This document shows, in pieces, positions 37,278 to 46,297 of a stretch of 64,000 bases of DNA. The DNA lies in contig WUUP01000008.1 in assembly GCA_009833045.1 (NCBI GenBank), forward strand, positions 171,921 to 235,920, read 5' to 3'. Position numbers and translations under genes: made by a program. Numbering within the stretch: position 1 is the first letter of the stretch; each line of letters begins with the position of its first letter. Source of the stretch: Saprospirales bacterium GYS_P2D. GTDB taxonomy: Bacteria; Bacteroidota; Bacteroidia; Chitinophagales; Saprospiraceae. The notes below the pieces were generated by a model, which saw only the letters and a program-made list of their open reading frames with translations, was not told where the DNA came from and made no database searches.

Positions 37278-38084
37278 TCATCGGGTCCACCAATAATACG
37301 TGGTTATGCTGAATAATATAGCCATGACCATCCATGGAGCCTGAAGACAATGGATGGATAAGCTCTCTACCTCTACATTAGCCTGAAATAATCCAGCAGG
37401 AATCGCTTGACCGATCTGCTCTGTCCGTAAGTCAAATATGCTGATCGTTGCAAAATTAGCTCCTGTGTGGACTCCCAATGAAGCACCTAATCTACCAGTC
37501 TTAAAGTAAATGATACTGAAGAATATCGTATGAAGAGCAGGGATCAGGATACTGTACAAGAGTAGCGCTCCTTCAGCTCCCGGAGAGTAGCTCTTTAAGC
37601 TCACAAACAAGACCATGACTGCGATCGCTATTTTGGCGCCAAAGCTCTCTTTTAACTTAGTGAGTGGGTAGCCTCGAGTGAATAGCTCCGTGCCCAAGTC
37701 TGCTATGAAAATAAAGAAGAGTCCATATGCGAGATTAAACAAGGCCAGAGAAGGTCTCAGCTCCCAAGAGAATCCGGCGAAGTAAGCTTGGCTAAGCGAT
37801 ACGATGCTCCATAGTGCAGCTCCGATAAGCAGGCCGATCAAAAAGTCTTTCCTGTTCTTTTGATCCCAAGATATGCCCAAATCGCTGAGTTGCTTTTGCT
37901 CTGCTCTGATATACCATCCTGATATATACCAAGCACAAATAGCAAATACAGTAAAGAGTAAGAGAATATTGAGATTAGCCGGGAGGCGGAATGGGAGAAA
38001 ATGACCAACAAGTCCTTTTCGAAAGAATAAATCCAGAATCGTAAGAATTCCTAAGAAAATAAAAGCTTTTACATAAGGCTTCAT
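37278..38084 (-). CDS. CPBP-family intramembrane protease homologue, catalytic Glu changed
   Basis: 268 residues, about eight membrane segments. The CPBP/CAAX protease signature is recognisable as GTELFTRGYPL (132-141) and GASLGVHTGANF (about 207). The first motif is normally EExxxR; here it is T-E-L-F-T-R, so one of the paired glutamates is Thr132. Either the protein is catalytically weak or inactive, or it belongs to a divergent subgroup. Start overlaps the stop of the upstream lipoprotein gene by 4 bp. Confidence 0.7.
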   Translation of the reverse strand: MKPYVKAFIFLGILTILDLFFRKGLVGHFLPFRLPANLNILLLFTVFAICAWYISGWYIRAEQKQLSDLGISWDQKNRKDFLIGLLIGAALWSIVSLSQAYFAGFSWELRPSLALFNLAYGLFFIFIADLGTELFTRGYPLTKLKESFGAKIAIAVMVLFVSLKSYSPGAEGALLLYSILIPALHTIFFSIIYFKTGRLGASLGVHTGANFATISIFDLRTEQIGQAIPAGLFQANVEVESLSIHCLQAPWMVMAILFSITTYYWWTR

Positions 38085-38788
38085 TCCGGAAATCTATTTA
38101 TTCTTTTGAATTTGCGAATTACCGTTGTGTCAGAGTTGAGAAGTTCTAAGATGATCTCATTGTCTGTAAACTGAATCGTCCAAAAATCTCTTTTGAGAGG
38201 CTCTCCATATGGTATGAGCTCAACTTCAGGTTTGTGTCCATGGACATTGTAGACGCCATTTATCCTACCTTGGTCAGACTGTATTATGAATCTTTTGTCC
38301 CATCGGAAAAAAACATAATCCTTTAGTTCTCGATTTTTCGATTCGCTGAAATAGCGACCATTGGTCGTGGCTTCTTCTAATTGCCAAAGGCCCAGTATTC
38401 TATCACCGTATGTTTCTGGCAGTTGAGATATACGTTCTAAGATGACTTTGACAGCTTGTCCTTCTTCCTGCCTTTGCCAGATCATTTCATCATCATTTAT
38501 CGATATTTCAAAGGGCTCATTTGAATCAATTAGACCGTTAGAATTGTCAATCTTCAGTTGATTAGTTTTTTCATTAAGCGTCCATGTCCCGTACGAATGT
38601 TGAAATCTTCCATTTCCTGATTCTTGCGTTAAGTCAGCATTAAATCGGGTCCATCTTGCATTAGGAGTCATTTCTTCTTCACCGACCTGTACTGATTTGA
38701 CCATCCATAATCCTTCTATGGTGATGTCATCCTTGCAGCTGAAGAATGTACAAAGTATCACAAGACTTAGTGCTGTGCTTGGTTTCAT
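38081..38788 (-). CDS. Lipocalin-like lipoprotein
   Basis: 235 residues from the ATG at 38788; an upstream ATG at 38833 would put charged residues ahead of the signal. Lipobox ILCTFFSCKDD. Two similar beta-rich halves, each starting near GLW (EGLWMVKSVQVG, LGLWQLEEATTNG), resemble tandem lipocalin-like repeats. Ligand unknown. Probably cotranscribed with the CPBP-like gene (4-bp overlap). Confidence 0.65.
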   Translation of the reverse strand: MKPSTALSLVILCTFFSCKDDITIEGLWMVKSVQVGEEEMTPNARWTRFNADLTQESGNGRFQHSYGTWTLNEKTNQLKIDNSNGLIDSNEPFEISINDDEMIWQRQEEGQAVKVILERISQLPETYGDRILGLWQLEEATTNGRYFSESKNRELKDYVFFRWDKRFIIQSDQGRINGVYNVHGHKPEVELIPYGEPLKRDFWTIQFTDNEIILELLNSDTTVIRKFKRINRFPE

Positions 38789-38871
38789 TAGCTTTCGATT
38801 GATATCTGATATAGAGAGCATGACTGCATACACCCTAAGTTAGCATATTAATTTCATGATCTGTAGGAGTC

Positions 38872-39840
38872 TCATTTGCTCGATAGTTGAGATTTTGATT
38901 TATGCTTTGACTCACGCCAGGCTTTTACATCTTCTTCATTGTAGTAGCTCCAGACTAATATGCGTGCTTTTTTATTGCCAGTAAAAAGATCGATCACTCG
39001 AGTCTGAGCAGGATTGTATTGTGCAAGGTGCTTTTGAAGGGGCTCGAGGTTTGATTCTTTTGACACGAGACAGCTATACCAGAAGCAGGAACCTGAATAC
39101 TGATCGCTCTCGGAGATGAGTGTGGAGATGAATTGTAGTTCGCCTCCCTCCGTGATGAGCTCAGGGTGTATGCCAGAAAAATTTAGAGTAGGCTTCTTTT
39201 GTGTTTTTCCAGAGAGGTTTTTGAGCTTTCTGCGAGTCCCTTTTTCTGCCTCCTCCACAGAGCTATGAAAAGGAGGATTACACACGAGTATATCAAAGTT
39301 ATCATTCTCCCGGATGATTCCTTCGAGTATGTGCGTGCTGTTCTTTTGTCTGCGTAGACGGATGTTTTTTCGGAGTTTGGGATTCATATTGGCGACAGCC
39401 TCAGCGACCTTTAGAGAGGGTAGATGTATATCAGTTCCTATGCACTGCCAGCCATATTCTGCGACAGCTATGATAGGATAGATCATAGTCGCTCCAGTCC
39501 CGATATCCAGACATCTATAGTTGCGACCTTGAGGGAGCGCGCCGTCGAGTGACTCACTGAGGAGATCAGCCACATAGTGGATGTAGTCAGCTCGGCCAGG
39601 TATAGGTGGTGTGAGATGCTCATCGGGGTAGTCCCAGTACTCTATACCATAGTAATGGTGTAGGAGTGCACGATTGAGCATTTTGACAGCTCGGGGATCA
39701 CTAAAGTTGATACTGTCCTCCCCATTTTTATTGCTTTGGATATATTCCGCTATAGCGGGCATAGTCTGCTGCATAGCTGCGAGATCATAGCGATCCTGAT
39801 TGCGATTTCGAGGATGGAGAGGAGAGTCTTGTGTAGGCAT
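38872..39840 (-). CDS. rlmF: 23S rRNA adenine-N6 methyltransferase RlmF
   Basis: 322 residues from the ATG at 39840 (MPTQDSPLHPRNRN), which keeps the typical HPRN start; the longer frame to 39903 runs into the LysE gene. RALLHHYYGIEYWDYPDEHL, CLDIGTGATMIYPI (SAM motif I) and LVCNPPFHSS (catalytic NPPF) are diagnostic of RlmF, which methylates A1618 of 23S rRNA. Length fits. Confidence 0.92.
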   Translation of the reverse strand: MPTQDSPLHPRNRNQDRYDLAAMQQTMPAIAEYIQSNKNGEDSINFSDPRAVKMLNRALLHHYYGIEYWDYPDEHLTPPIPGRADYIHYVADLLSESLDGALPQGRNYRCLDIGTGATMIYPIIAVAEYGWQCIGTDIHLPSLKVAEAVANMNPKLRKNIRLRRQKNSTHILEGIIRENDNFDILVCNPPFHSSVEEAEKGTRRKLKNLSGKTQKKPTLNFSGIHPELITEGGELQFISTLISESDQYSGSCFWYSCLVSKESNLEPLQKHLAQYNPAQTRVIDLFTGNKKARILVWSYYNEEDVKAWRESKHKSKSQLSSK

Positions 39841-39848
39841 TTGCGATA

Positions 39849-40475
39849 TTATAGCGCTAATAACGATATTCCTAAGATCAATAGCACGATTACTTTGCCC
39901 CATTTAGTCACTGACCAAAATCGGGGGCTATTCAGATAGGAGCTGAGCTGTCCTGCCAGTAGTGCGATCCCTGAGAATATCAAGAGCGCCTGCAGCATGA
40001 AGATCACACCCAGTACTATCATCTGTAGGGTGATCGAGAGTGAGGCGTCTGTGGATACAAACTGTGGTAGAAAAGCGATAAAAAATAGCGAAACTTTAGG
40101 GTTGAGCACATTCATGAAAAAACCCTGTCGAATGAGTGATACTGTCGGCTTTTGCTCCTCATCGCTGAGAGTACCCATAGACACCTCCATCGGTTGCTCC
40201 TGAGTAGCACCATAGGCCAGATAGAGTAGATAGGTGGCTCCTGCGTACATCAGGATAGAGTAGGCCATCTCTGACTGCTGGACGATCAGGGATAGACCAG
40301 TCGCTGCTGCGAGTGTATGTATCAGCACTCCTGTACAGAGTCCTACGGATATAGCGATACCTGTCCGAGCGCCTCGAGTGATACTCTCTGTCAGGACATA
40401 GATATTGTCAGGGCCAGGCATCAGAGATAGCAGTACCGATGCCAGCAAAAATGATAGTGTCAGTGTGATCGACAT
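39849..40475 (-). CDS. LysE/RhtB-family amino-acid exporter
   Basis: 208 residues, six hydrophobic segments. LMPGPDNIYVLTESITRGAR is the diagnostic LysE/RhtB N-terminal block, and LNPKVSLFFIAFLPQFV is the second. The family exports amino acids such as lysine, threonine or homoserine. It lies 4 bp after the nitrilase gene, so the two are cotranscribed, and 8 bp before rlmF. Confidence 0.9.
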   Translation of the reverse strand: MSITLTLSFLLASVLLSLMPGPDNIYVLTESITRGARTGIAISVGLCTGVLIHTLAAATGLSLIVQQSEMAYSILMYAGATYLLYLAYGATQEQPMEVSMGTLSDEEQKPTVSLIRQGFFMNVLNPKVSLFFIAFLPQFVSTDASLSITLQMIVLGVIFMLQALLIFSGIALLAGQLSSYLNSPRFWSVTKWGKVIVLLILGISLLAL

Positions 40476-40479
40476 AGCC

Positions 40480-41430
40480 TTATTCAGAAAATTTAACTAT
40501 CGACTGTCGCTCTCGATTGACATGTAGCTGTGTGACGCTCGGTCGGGAGTAGTGACCAGATGGATCAAAATTTTGGCGCTCCATACGGACCTGTAGATGG
40601 TCTATCGTAGCGGTGTATAGTCCCTCCTCACCGACCTGTGGTGGGATGACCCATGATCCATCAGGGGCTGCGATACAGGAGCCGCCATCTGACAGGAGCT
40701 CAGGAGCTTGCGCTACGATCTTGTCAAAGTGGGGCGTATCTGTCGGGATATCTGATCGGCGCATGAGGCCACTCACAGATATGCTGTAGGAGCGAGATTC
40801 TTTAGCGATGTGTCGGGTGAGGTCCTGGGTGTTGCGGAGGGCGCCGGGCCACACAGCGACATGTAGATCTTCGCCCTGAGCATAGAGGGATGAGCGCACG
40901 AGTGGCATCCAGTTTTCCCAGCAGTTCAGCCCTCCGATGGTGAATCTCCCCAGCTCATGAACTCTCAGGCCATGACCATCCCCCATCGACCAGACCAGTC
41001 GCTCCTCATAGGTGGGCTGTAGCTTGCGATGTATGGACTGGATCTGTCCTGCCTGATCGATGTAGACGAGTGTGCAGTACAGGCTATGACCAGCTCGATC
41101 CATCGGCCGCTCGATGGTGCCGAGATATATCGCCAACTCATACTCCACTGCGAGTCGGCAGATAGGGTCGAGATCGCCAGCTTCTATCTGTATGGTATTA
41201 GCCGAGTAGTGAGCGAATATCTCTTTTTGGTCCTGCTGATCCCAGGCAGAGCCATCAGTGATAGATAGCCAATAGGGGTAGCCCGGTAGTAGCGCCTCGC
41301 CAAATACCACCAGATCGCAGTCTTCTCGGCCTGCCTGATGGATGTAGTCCATGATTTTATCAGTAGTCTTGGCTTTGTTGAGCCATATAGGAGCCATCTG
41401 GGCTAAGCCTATTTTGAGGGTCTCTTGCAT
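40480..41430 (-). CDS. Nitrilase-family carbon-nitrogen hydrolase
   Basis: 316 residues with the complete Glu-Lys-Cys set: Glu45 in VVFGEALLPGYP, Lys136 in HRKLQPTYEERLVW, Cys170 in GGLNCWENWMPLVR. The last block is specific for true nitrilases (nitrile to carboxylic acid), as opposed to amidases. Cotranscribed with a LysE-type exporter. Confidence 0.88.
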   Translation of the reverse strand: MQETLKIGLAQMAPIWLNKAKTTDKIMDYIHQAGREDCDLVVFGEALLPGYPYWLSITDGSAWDQQDQKEIFAHYSANTIQIEAGDLDPICRLAVEYELAIYLGTIERPMDRAGHSLYCTLVYIDQAGQIQSIHRKLQPTYEERLVWSMGDGHGLRVHELGRFTIGGLNCWENWMPLVRSSLYAQGEDLHVAVWPGALRNTQDLTRHIAKESRSYSISVSGLMRRSDIPTDTPHFDKIVAQAPELLSDGGSCIAAPDGSWVIPPQVGEEGLYTATIDHLQVRMERQNFDPSGHYSRPSVTQLHVNRERQSIVKFSE

Positions 41431-41506
41431 CCTGTATCTTGATATATCAGAGGCAAAAGATAGGAGGACTTCTTTAAATTGTCGCTTTCGAGATCGGAGT
41501 ATTTTC

Positions 41507-41902
41507 TTATCTCATTCTGGAGCTTTTTGGCAAAATAGCACTTAGTGCATCTAAGTCTATTGGCTTGTCGCAGATAGTGATGTCTCCTTGGTCACCATGA
41601 GGGAGCTCTATTGGGCTCGAGTCTTGAGCATCTCTCAGTAGGATGAGTTTAGGATGAGCCTGAGGATCGATTTGTAGTTTGCCGAATTTTTCCATGCAGG
41701 CCCAGTCATTCTTTTTAGCAGCGCTGTATGTGCATATGATGAGGTGAGGGACGAGACCATTCGTCATGGATTGTATCGCATGATCACTCCGAGTAAAGCA
41801 GCTGAGCTTGATCCCTGAGAAATTGTTGGATATGATCAGCTTCTGCTCATTTAGGTCAGAGACATTCGCATCCACGAGGATGATTCTATAGTTTTCGGTC
41901 AT
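41507..41902 (-). CDS. Degenerate response-regulator receiver-like protein
   Basis: 131 residues from ATG at 41902 (an upstream ATG at 41950 precedes a basic leader). YRIILVDANVSD is the first strand of a REC domain and DITICDKPIDLDALSAIL is the terminal Lys/Pro block. The phosphoacceptor Asp expected at the end of strand 3 is missing (HLIICTYSAAKKNDW). It is therefore likely a non-phosphorylated pseudo-receiver. No histidine kinase is nearby. Confidence 0.6.
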   Translation of the reverse strand: MTENYRIILVDANVSDLNEQKLIISNNFSGIKLSCFTRSDHAIQSMTNGLVPHLIICTYSAAKKNDWACMEKFGKLQIDPQAHPKLILLRDAQDSSPIELPHGDQGDITICDKPIDLDALSAILPKSSRMR

Positions 41903-42130
41903 GACGTTATGGTGTTTGTTTTCGTGCTGTCTTGAAGGTTGATCAAGCACAGCAGAGTAAAATTAGTAGCAAAACTATCTTAGTCGCCAACTCGTATACA
42001 TTTAAGTATTTTGAAAATATCTGACGCAATCGATACCGATTCGCTTTAAGCTTTATGAGTATTTACCTGCGTAGGAAATTCGTCCAATCAGTCTTTCCCT
42101 TTCTATTAGTATTCCTTCTGTATTTTTAGA

Positions 42131-42259
42131 TTATGTCTTCTTTTGGAGGATTTGCTCTGTCGCTGCGATTAGCTTATCGATGAGGCTGCTGTCATAGGCA
42201 TCGCTGTGAGCCTGATTGTATCTGCCACTATCATTGTCATAGTACTCGCCTGAGTGGAT
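42131..42259 (-). pseudogene. Frameshifted C-terminal tail of the SDR gene
   Basis: In another minus-strand frame the DNA right after the SDR stop encodes GEYYDNDSGRYNQAHSDAYD then a helix ending ATEQILQKKT and TAA (42131-42133). This is the usual C-terminus of short-chain dehydrogenases of this group (GxYFxxx..G......D....). One base inserted or lost near 42250-42258 explains it. Confidence 0.75.
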
Positions 42260-42938
42260 TGAGATGCTTTTTAGCTGTAGCCAAATCCACCAGTATCGAA
42301 GATCCTTTATCAGCAGAAGACCAGTGTCTACCGTAGGCCTCTTGTACCATTTTAGTGTTGAGTAGGGAGCCGGGATTGACGGCTATGGTGGTGATGTCGG
42401 GGTGCTCCTGCGCATATCTAAAACTCCACATGAGTAGGGCAAGCTTACTCTGCGCATAGGCCTCACTGGCAGAGGTGGATGACTCACCTCGGAGCAGTGA
42501 TAGTGACACTGACGCCTGAGCAGCGGAGCTGAGATTGATCACTCTGGGTTCGAAGGAGGTAGTCAGTAGGGATGTGAGTCTTTGGGTGAGTAGATAGGGG
42601 GCGAGATAGTTGACTACCATGCGGATGTCTATACCGTCTTTATTTGTCTGAGTGGGACTTTTGAAGATGCCTGCATTATTGATCAATACATCGATGTGGT
42701 CAAAATCTGCATTTACTTGATCTGCCATTTGAGCTACTGCTAATAGATCTGAAAGGTCAGCTACGTATCCAGAGATTTGATCAGGGTTAGCGATGCTTTT
42801 CGCTTCAGGAATGACTTTATTGAGTTTGCTTTCATTGCGTCCATGTAGGATAATTTGATGACCAGCTTTAGCGAGCTCGAGTGCTGTGAGGCGACCTACA
42901 CCATCGGTGCTGCCAGTGATTAGGATTGTTTTGCTCAT
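42237..42938 (-). CDS. Short-chain dehydrogenase/reductase, C-terminus lost by frameshift
   Basis: 233 residues as read. Cofactor loop ITGSTDGVGRLTAL (TGxxxGxG), NNAG in VLINNAGIF, and the catalytic YAQSK with Ser in VINLSSAAQ are intact. After VDLATAKKHLN the reading frame leaves the family sequence and ends within five codons, while the expected C-terminal 40 residues are encoded in another frame just downstream. The catalytic core is complete, so partial activity is possible, but the active-site lid is missing. Overlaps the LLM oxidoreductase stop by 4 bp. Confidence 0.8.
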   Translation of the reverse strand: MSKTILITGSTDGVGRLTALELAKAGHQIILHGRNESKLNKVIPEAKSIANPDQISGYVADLSDLLAVAQMADQVNADFDHIDVLINNAGIFKSPTQTNKDGIDIRMVVNYLAPYLLTQRLTSLLTTSFEPRVINLSSAAQASVSLSLLRGESSTSASEAYAQSKLALLMWSFRYAQEHPDITTIAVNPGSLLNTKMVQEAYGRHWSSADKGSSILVDLATAKKHLNPLRRVL

Positions 42939-43909
42939 GAGATGGCGTTTTCTGTTTTGATATTGAAATGTGGTAAAATCTTCTCCGCTATCCGCTCGAT
43001 GGCTTTATCGATTGGGCTACTACTAAATCTCAGATTGAGTCCGATATGATTGACTCCGAGGCTGCGCAGCTGCTCAAAATACTCAATAGCGTGATGTGCT
43101 CCCATCCTGAATCCCAGATGTATCGGCTGTGGGATGAAGTCATCATCAGCCATCAGATCGAGATATAAGGGCTGCATGAAGGGCTTATCATAGTCGCCTG
43201 TAGCCTGTGCTTTCTGTTTGAATTCTTGAATGTTGTACTGTTGCATGTAGAGATTGCGAGGATAGTACATCCAGCCATCTCCATGCTCAGCGATCCAGTC
43301 TATCGTCTGCCGGCTGTGACCAGTGATGAGTATAGGGAGTTTATGCCCAGTAGGCTTAGGCAGTACATCTATCTGGCCATTCATATGGCCGTATAGCTCA
43401 GACTGGTGATGAGGAAATGACCCCGCAGCTGCTCTGATATACTCAAAAGCCTCTCTGAAGGCCTGATCTCTCTGCTCGAAGTTCATCTGCATCGCTGGAT
43501 ACTCCTCTGGTCGATCGCCAGAAGCGACGCCGAGTATGAGTCGTCCGCCCGATAGCTGATCTATGGTGGCGGCACTCTTAGCTACGTGTACGGGATAGTG
43601 TAGTGGGAGCGCTATACTGCCAGTCGCCAGTGCGATGTGCTCAGTGTGCGCTGCGAGATAGCCGAGATAGGTGAATGGATCAAAGGTCTGTCCAGCATCA
43701 CCAAAGCTCGGTACATTAAATGGGACATCACGGACCCATATGGCGGCGAATCCTGCGGCCTCGGCCAGCTTGACACGCTCCAGATGGCGCTCCAGGCTCG
43801 GTACGGGACTCTGAGTGTATCGCTCGATAGGTGATACGATCCCGATGTTGAGCTCTCCAGGTCTGAATACTGTATTGTAGGCTTTATTAATGGGTTCAAA
43901 TTGACTCAT
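42935..43909 (-). CDS. LLM-class flavin-dependent oxidoreductase
   Basis: 324 residues, bacterial luciferase-like TIM barrel. GFAAIWVRDVPFNVPSFGDA, ALATGSIALPLHYPVHVAKS and GRLILGVASGDRPEEYPAM are family-typical, as is PILITGHSRQTIDWIAEHGD. These enzymes use FMN or F420 to oxidise aldehydes, alkanes or heterocycles; the exact substrate is unknown. Coupled to the SDR gene downstream by a 4-bp overlap and part of a redox cluster with cupin and nitroreductase genes upstream. Confidence 0.86.
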   Translation of the reverse strand: MSQFEPINKAYNTVFRPGELNIGIVSPIERYTQSPVPSLERHLERVKLAEAAGFAAIWVRDVPFNVPSFGDAGQTFDPFTYLGYLAAHTEHIALATGSIALPLHYPVHVAKSAATIDQLSGGRLILGVASGDRPEEYPAMQMNFEQRDQAFREAFEYIRAAAGSFPHHQSELYGHMNGQIDVLPKPTGHKLPILITGHSRQTIDWIAEHGDGWMYYPRNLYMQQYNIQEFKQKAQATGDYDKPFMQPLYLDLMADDDFIPQPIHLGFRMGAHHAIEYFEQLRSLGVNHIGLNLRFSSSPIDKAIERIAEKILPHFNIKTENAIS

Positions 43910-43922
43910 CGCTTTCTTTTTA

Positions 43923-44414
43923 TTATTTGCTGGCTTTCAGATAGTCTGGAAGCTCATCACTAAGCCAATCTTGGCGGACTGGCACGTGCACGTCCAGGTC
44001 TACCGTCCGCTCTATAGCCCAAAATTCATGAGGCACATTCTCTGGGAAGATAATGACTTCGCCAGCACTGACGGTTTTATAGACTTCTTTTCCATCTTCT
44101 ATGGTTTTGATCTTTACTTTCCCCTCGAGGATATAGGTGATCTGCTCATTAGGATGGCTATGCCATGGGATGTGCGCCCCCGGCTCCAGATAAAAGTAGG
44201 CCATCTGTCCCATCTCTCCATGAAACCATCTACGTGTGATACCCTCTGATATCGTGTCCAGTGGTAGCTCGTCAAATGTAAAATGATCCACCTTGGTGTC
44301 AAACACCTGTGGCAGAAGTGGGATGGAAGTCTTCTCATGGGCCCTGTAGGCGCCATATAGCGCAGATGCTAAGATGATCAGCGTAAGGAGGAGATTTGTT
44401 CTTTTTTGTGGCAT
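43923..44414 (-). CDS. Membrane-anchored cupin protein
   Basis: 163 residues. N-terminal hydrophobic anchor (about 7-23) and a single-domain cupin with the metal ligands visible: PGAHIPWHSHPNEQITYILE (His-x-His and Glu) and FPENVPHEFWAIE (second His). Such cupins bind metal ions and quench or sense small molecules. It lies 13 bp upstream of the LLM oxidoreductase on the same strand. Confidence 0.78.
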   Translation of the reverse strand: MPQKRTNLLLTLIILASALYGAYRAHEKTSIPLLPQVFDTKVDHFTFDELPLDTISEGITRRWFHGEMGQMAYFYLEPGAHIPWHSHPNEQITYILEGKVKIKTIEDGKEVYKTVSAGEVIIFPENVPHEFWAIERTVDLDVHVPVRQDWLSDELPDYLKASK

Positions 44415-44445
44415 GATGTAGTGTTTTATCTGTTGATGAGGATAT

Positions 44446-44475
44446 AGATCAAGACCTACGAGTAGGCCTTGATCT
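44446..44475 (-). terminator. Imperfect hairpin downstream of nitroreductase gene
   Basis: AGATCAAG/CTTGATCT and CCTAC/GTAGG make a 13-bp interrupted stem with a 2-base loop. There is no T-run on the minus strand, so termination would be weak or factor-dependent. Confidence 0.45.
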
Positions 44476-44492
44476 TGTGATTATGATTTGTC

Positions 44493-45167
44493 TTAGATGA
44501 TAGTCATAGTCTCTGACTGAGGCAGTCGAGACTTAGGGGTATGAGCATTGAAGTCCGTAGCCGTACGAAAGCCCAGCGATACAGCCACGACTGCTGTAGA
44601 GCCCTGCTCTCTGAGGCCAAACTCTTCATCCAATGCCTTGAGGTCGATACCCTCCATAGGGAGTGCGTCGATGCCAAGCGCTGCAGCTCCGAGGAGGAGT
44701 CCGCCGACATTGAGGTACACTTGCTTCTCCAGCCAGTGAGGAAAGTCCTTTAGGTCATATCTATGGATATCTGCGAATGTCTTTCGTCCGCCATGCATGC
44801 CCTGCTTGATCTCCTCATTAGGATATCTGCCATCCTTGTCTTCTTGCTCCAAGAGATGCTGCATGTAGCTCTCATCGATGTCTGTCTTAGCACAGAATAG
44901 GACTACATGAGAAGCATTGAGGACTTTAGCCTCGTTAAACTGAAAAAAGCCTTGAGTACCTTTTGCGATTCTCTTTTTGCCTTCTTCGGTGTGTGCGATG
45001 ACGAAATGCCAAGGCTGTATATTAGTACTGGATGCACTCATCTGGAGTAGGGCTCTGATCTGATCAAAGTCTTCCTCTGATATTTTCTTTGCTGGATCAA
45101 ACTCTTTAGTTGAGTATCTCCAGTTGACGATTTCCTTGATATCTATTTTTTCTGCTACTGCTTGCAT
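44493..45167 (-). CDS. NfsB-like nitroreductase
   Basis: 224 residues of the FMN-dependent nitroreductase family: NWRYSTKEFDPAKKISEEDF and MSASSTNIQPWHFVIAHTEE at the N-terminus, GGLLLGAAALGIDALPMEG, and a final AVVAVSLGFR. The NfsB/NfnB group reduces quinones, nitro compounds and enals with NAD(P)H. Divergent from the AraC regulator, which therefore likely controls it. Confidence 0.87.
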   Translation of the reverse strand: MQAVAEKIDIKEIVNWRYSTKEFDPAKKISEEDFDQIRALLQMSASSTNIQPWHFVIAHTEEGKKRIAKGTQGFFQFNEAKVLNASHVVLFCAKTDIDESYMQHLLEQEDKDGRYPNEEIKQGMHGGRKTFADIHRYDLKDFPHWLEKQVYLNVGGLLLGAAALGIDALPMEGIDLKALDEEFGLREQGSTAVVAVSLGFRTATDFNAHTPKSRLPQSETMTII

Positions 45168-45246
45168 TATGATTTAGTTTTTTATGTGATGATTTTAATC
45201 TGGTGTTTGTTAGTTTGACACAAAAATGATGGTATTTTGTTAGGTT

Positions 45247-45274
45247 TTGATTGTATAAAAAGAGGTTAAATTTG
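45247..45274 (+). promoter_or_regulatory. Promoter of AraC-type regulator gene
   Basis: TTG (45247-45249), 17-bp spacer, TAAATTTG (45267-45274). Both boxes match the Bacteroidota consensus; the leader to the ATG is about 74 nt. Confidence 0.6.
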
Positions 45275-45354
45275 TATTTTAAGGGGTATTTTTTGTCTTT
45301 TGTTGGATATTTAGGAGTGGTTAATCATATATTTATCCTCTAAAATGTATAAAA

Positions 45355-46236
45355 ATGGAAGTCAGGCAGGTTTTTAAGCCTTTTGATATACAAGAAGTGA
45401 GTCTATCAGTATGGGAAGATCGTCCTGTGAAGAATAATTTCTTTGAGTTAGTACTGATCAAAGAGGGGCGAGGTACACAGTGTATCAATTATAATCTCTA
45501 TGAATACAGCAGGGGCAGTTTGTTTTTGTTGCCTCCGCTAAAGTGTCATTCTTTTCAGATAGTGGAGCCGACTCGATTTGTGTTTTTGAAGTTCACTTCT
45601 GACTTTTTTCAGGATCGAGAGCTACATGATCAGCAGGAGTGGTTTCGAGAGGCGGCCTACATCCTGTCCAACTATAATCAGCTCCCTGGCGATATCATCT
45701 CTGAGCCTCTGGATCGTCAGCATCTTCATACACTGATCGACATGATCCTGCAGGAGAATAAAAATTTCCGTCAAGGATCCATCTCTCTCATCCGTAGTCT
45801 GATGACCAGTATACTCGAGATCCTGATGCGAAATATTAAAGCCAGTAGCTACTATACGCCCGACCAGCAGGAAGATCCAGATGAGCGTATCACGCAGATC
45901 GTCAGCTATATCAATCAGCATATCTCAGAGCCGCATCTGCTCAAGGTAGATCAGCTCGCTCAGACCTTCTTGCTCGCACCTACTTATTTCTCCGAGTATT
46001 TTCGCAAGAAGATGAATGTCTCACTGAGAGACTATATCATCAAGTCTCGACTGAAGCAGGTGGAGATCCGACTGCTCAATTCGGACTTCACACTGACCGA
46101 GATCGCCGAGGAGTTAGGCTTCACCGATGTGAGTCATTTATCACGTACATTCAAGAAATATACGGGCATGACGATGCGGCAGTTCAGAAAAGAAGGGGAG
46201 TATCAACTCCTGAAGCGAAATGTCTGTGTCGCATAG
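45355..46236 (+). CDS. AraC-family transcriptional regulator
   Basis: 293 residues. N-terminal cupin-like sensor (about 25-110, VLIKEGRGTQCINYNLY, LPPLKCHSFQIVEP) and a C-terminal two-HTH AraC domain (about 192-285: VDQLAQTFLLAPTYFSEYFR and DFTLTEIAEELGFTDVSHLS). It stands between the nitroreductase on the other strand and the KefF/KefC pair downstream, and is the natural candidate regulator of both. The effector may be a quinone or electrophile (inference). Confidence 0.88.
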   Translation: MEVRQVFKPFDIQEVSLSVWEDRPVKNNFFELVLIKEGRGTQCINYNLYEYSRGSLFLLPPLKCHSFQIVEPTRFVFLKFTSDFFQDRELHDQQEWFREAAYILSNYNQLPGDIISEPLDRQHLHTLIDMILQENKNFRQGSISLIRSLMTSILEILMRNIKASSYYTPDQQEDPDERITQIVSYINQHISEPHLLKVDQLAQTFLLAPTYFSEYFRKKMNVSLRDYIIKSRLKQVEIRLLNSDFTLTEIAEELGFTDVSHLSRTFKKYTGMTMRQFRKEGEYQLLKRNVCVA

Positions 46237-46297
46237 CCGTTTGGTCAACTTTTATCGTTTTGAGGGTTTATTGATCTTAGCATAACTGACTATTACT

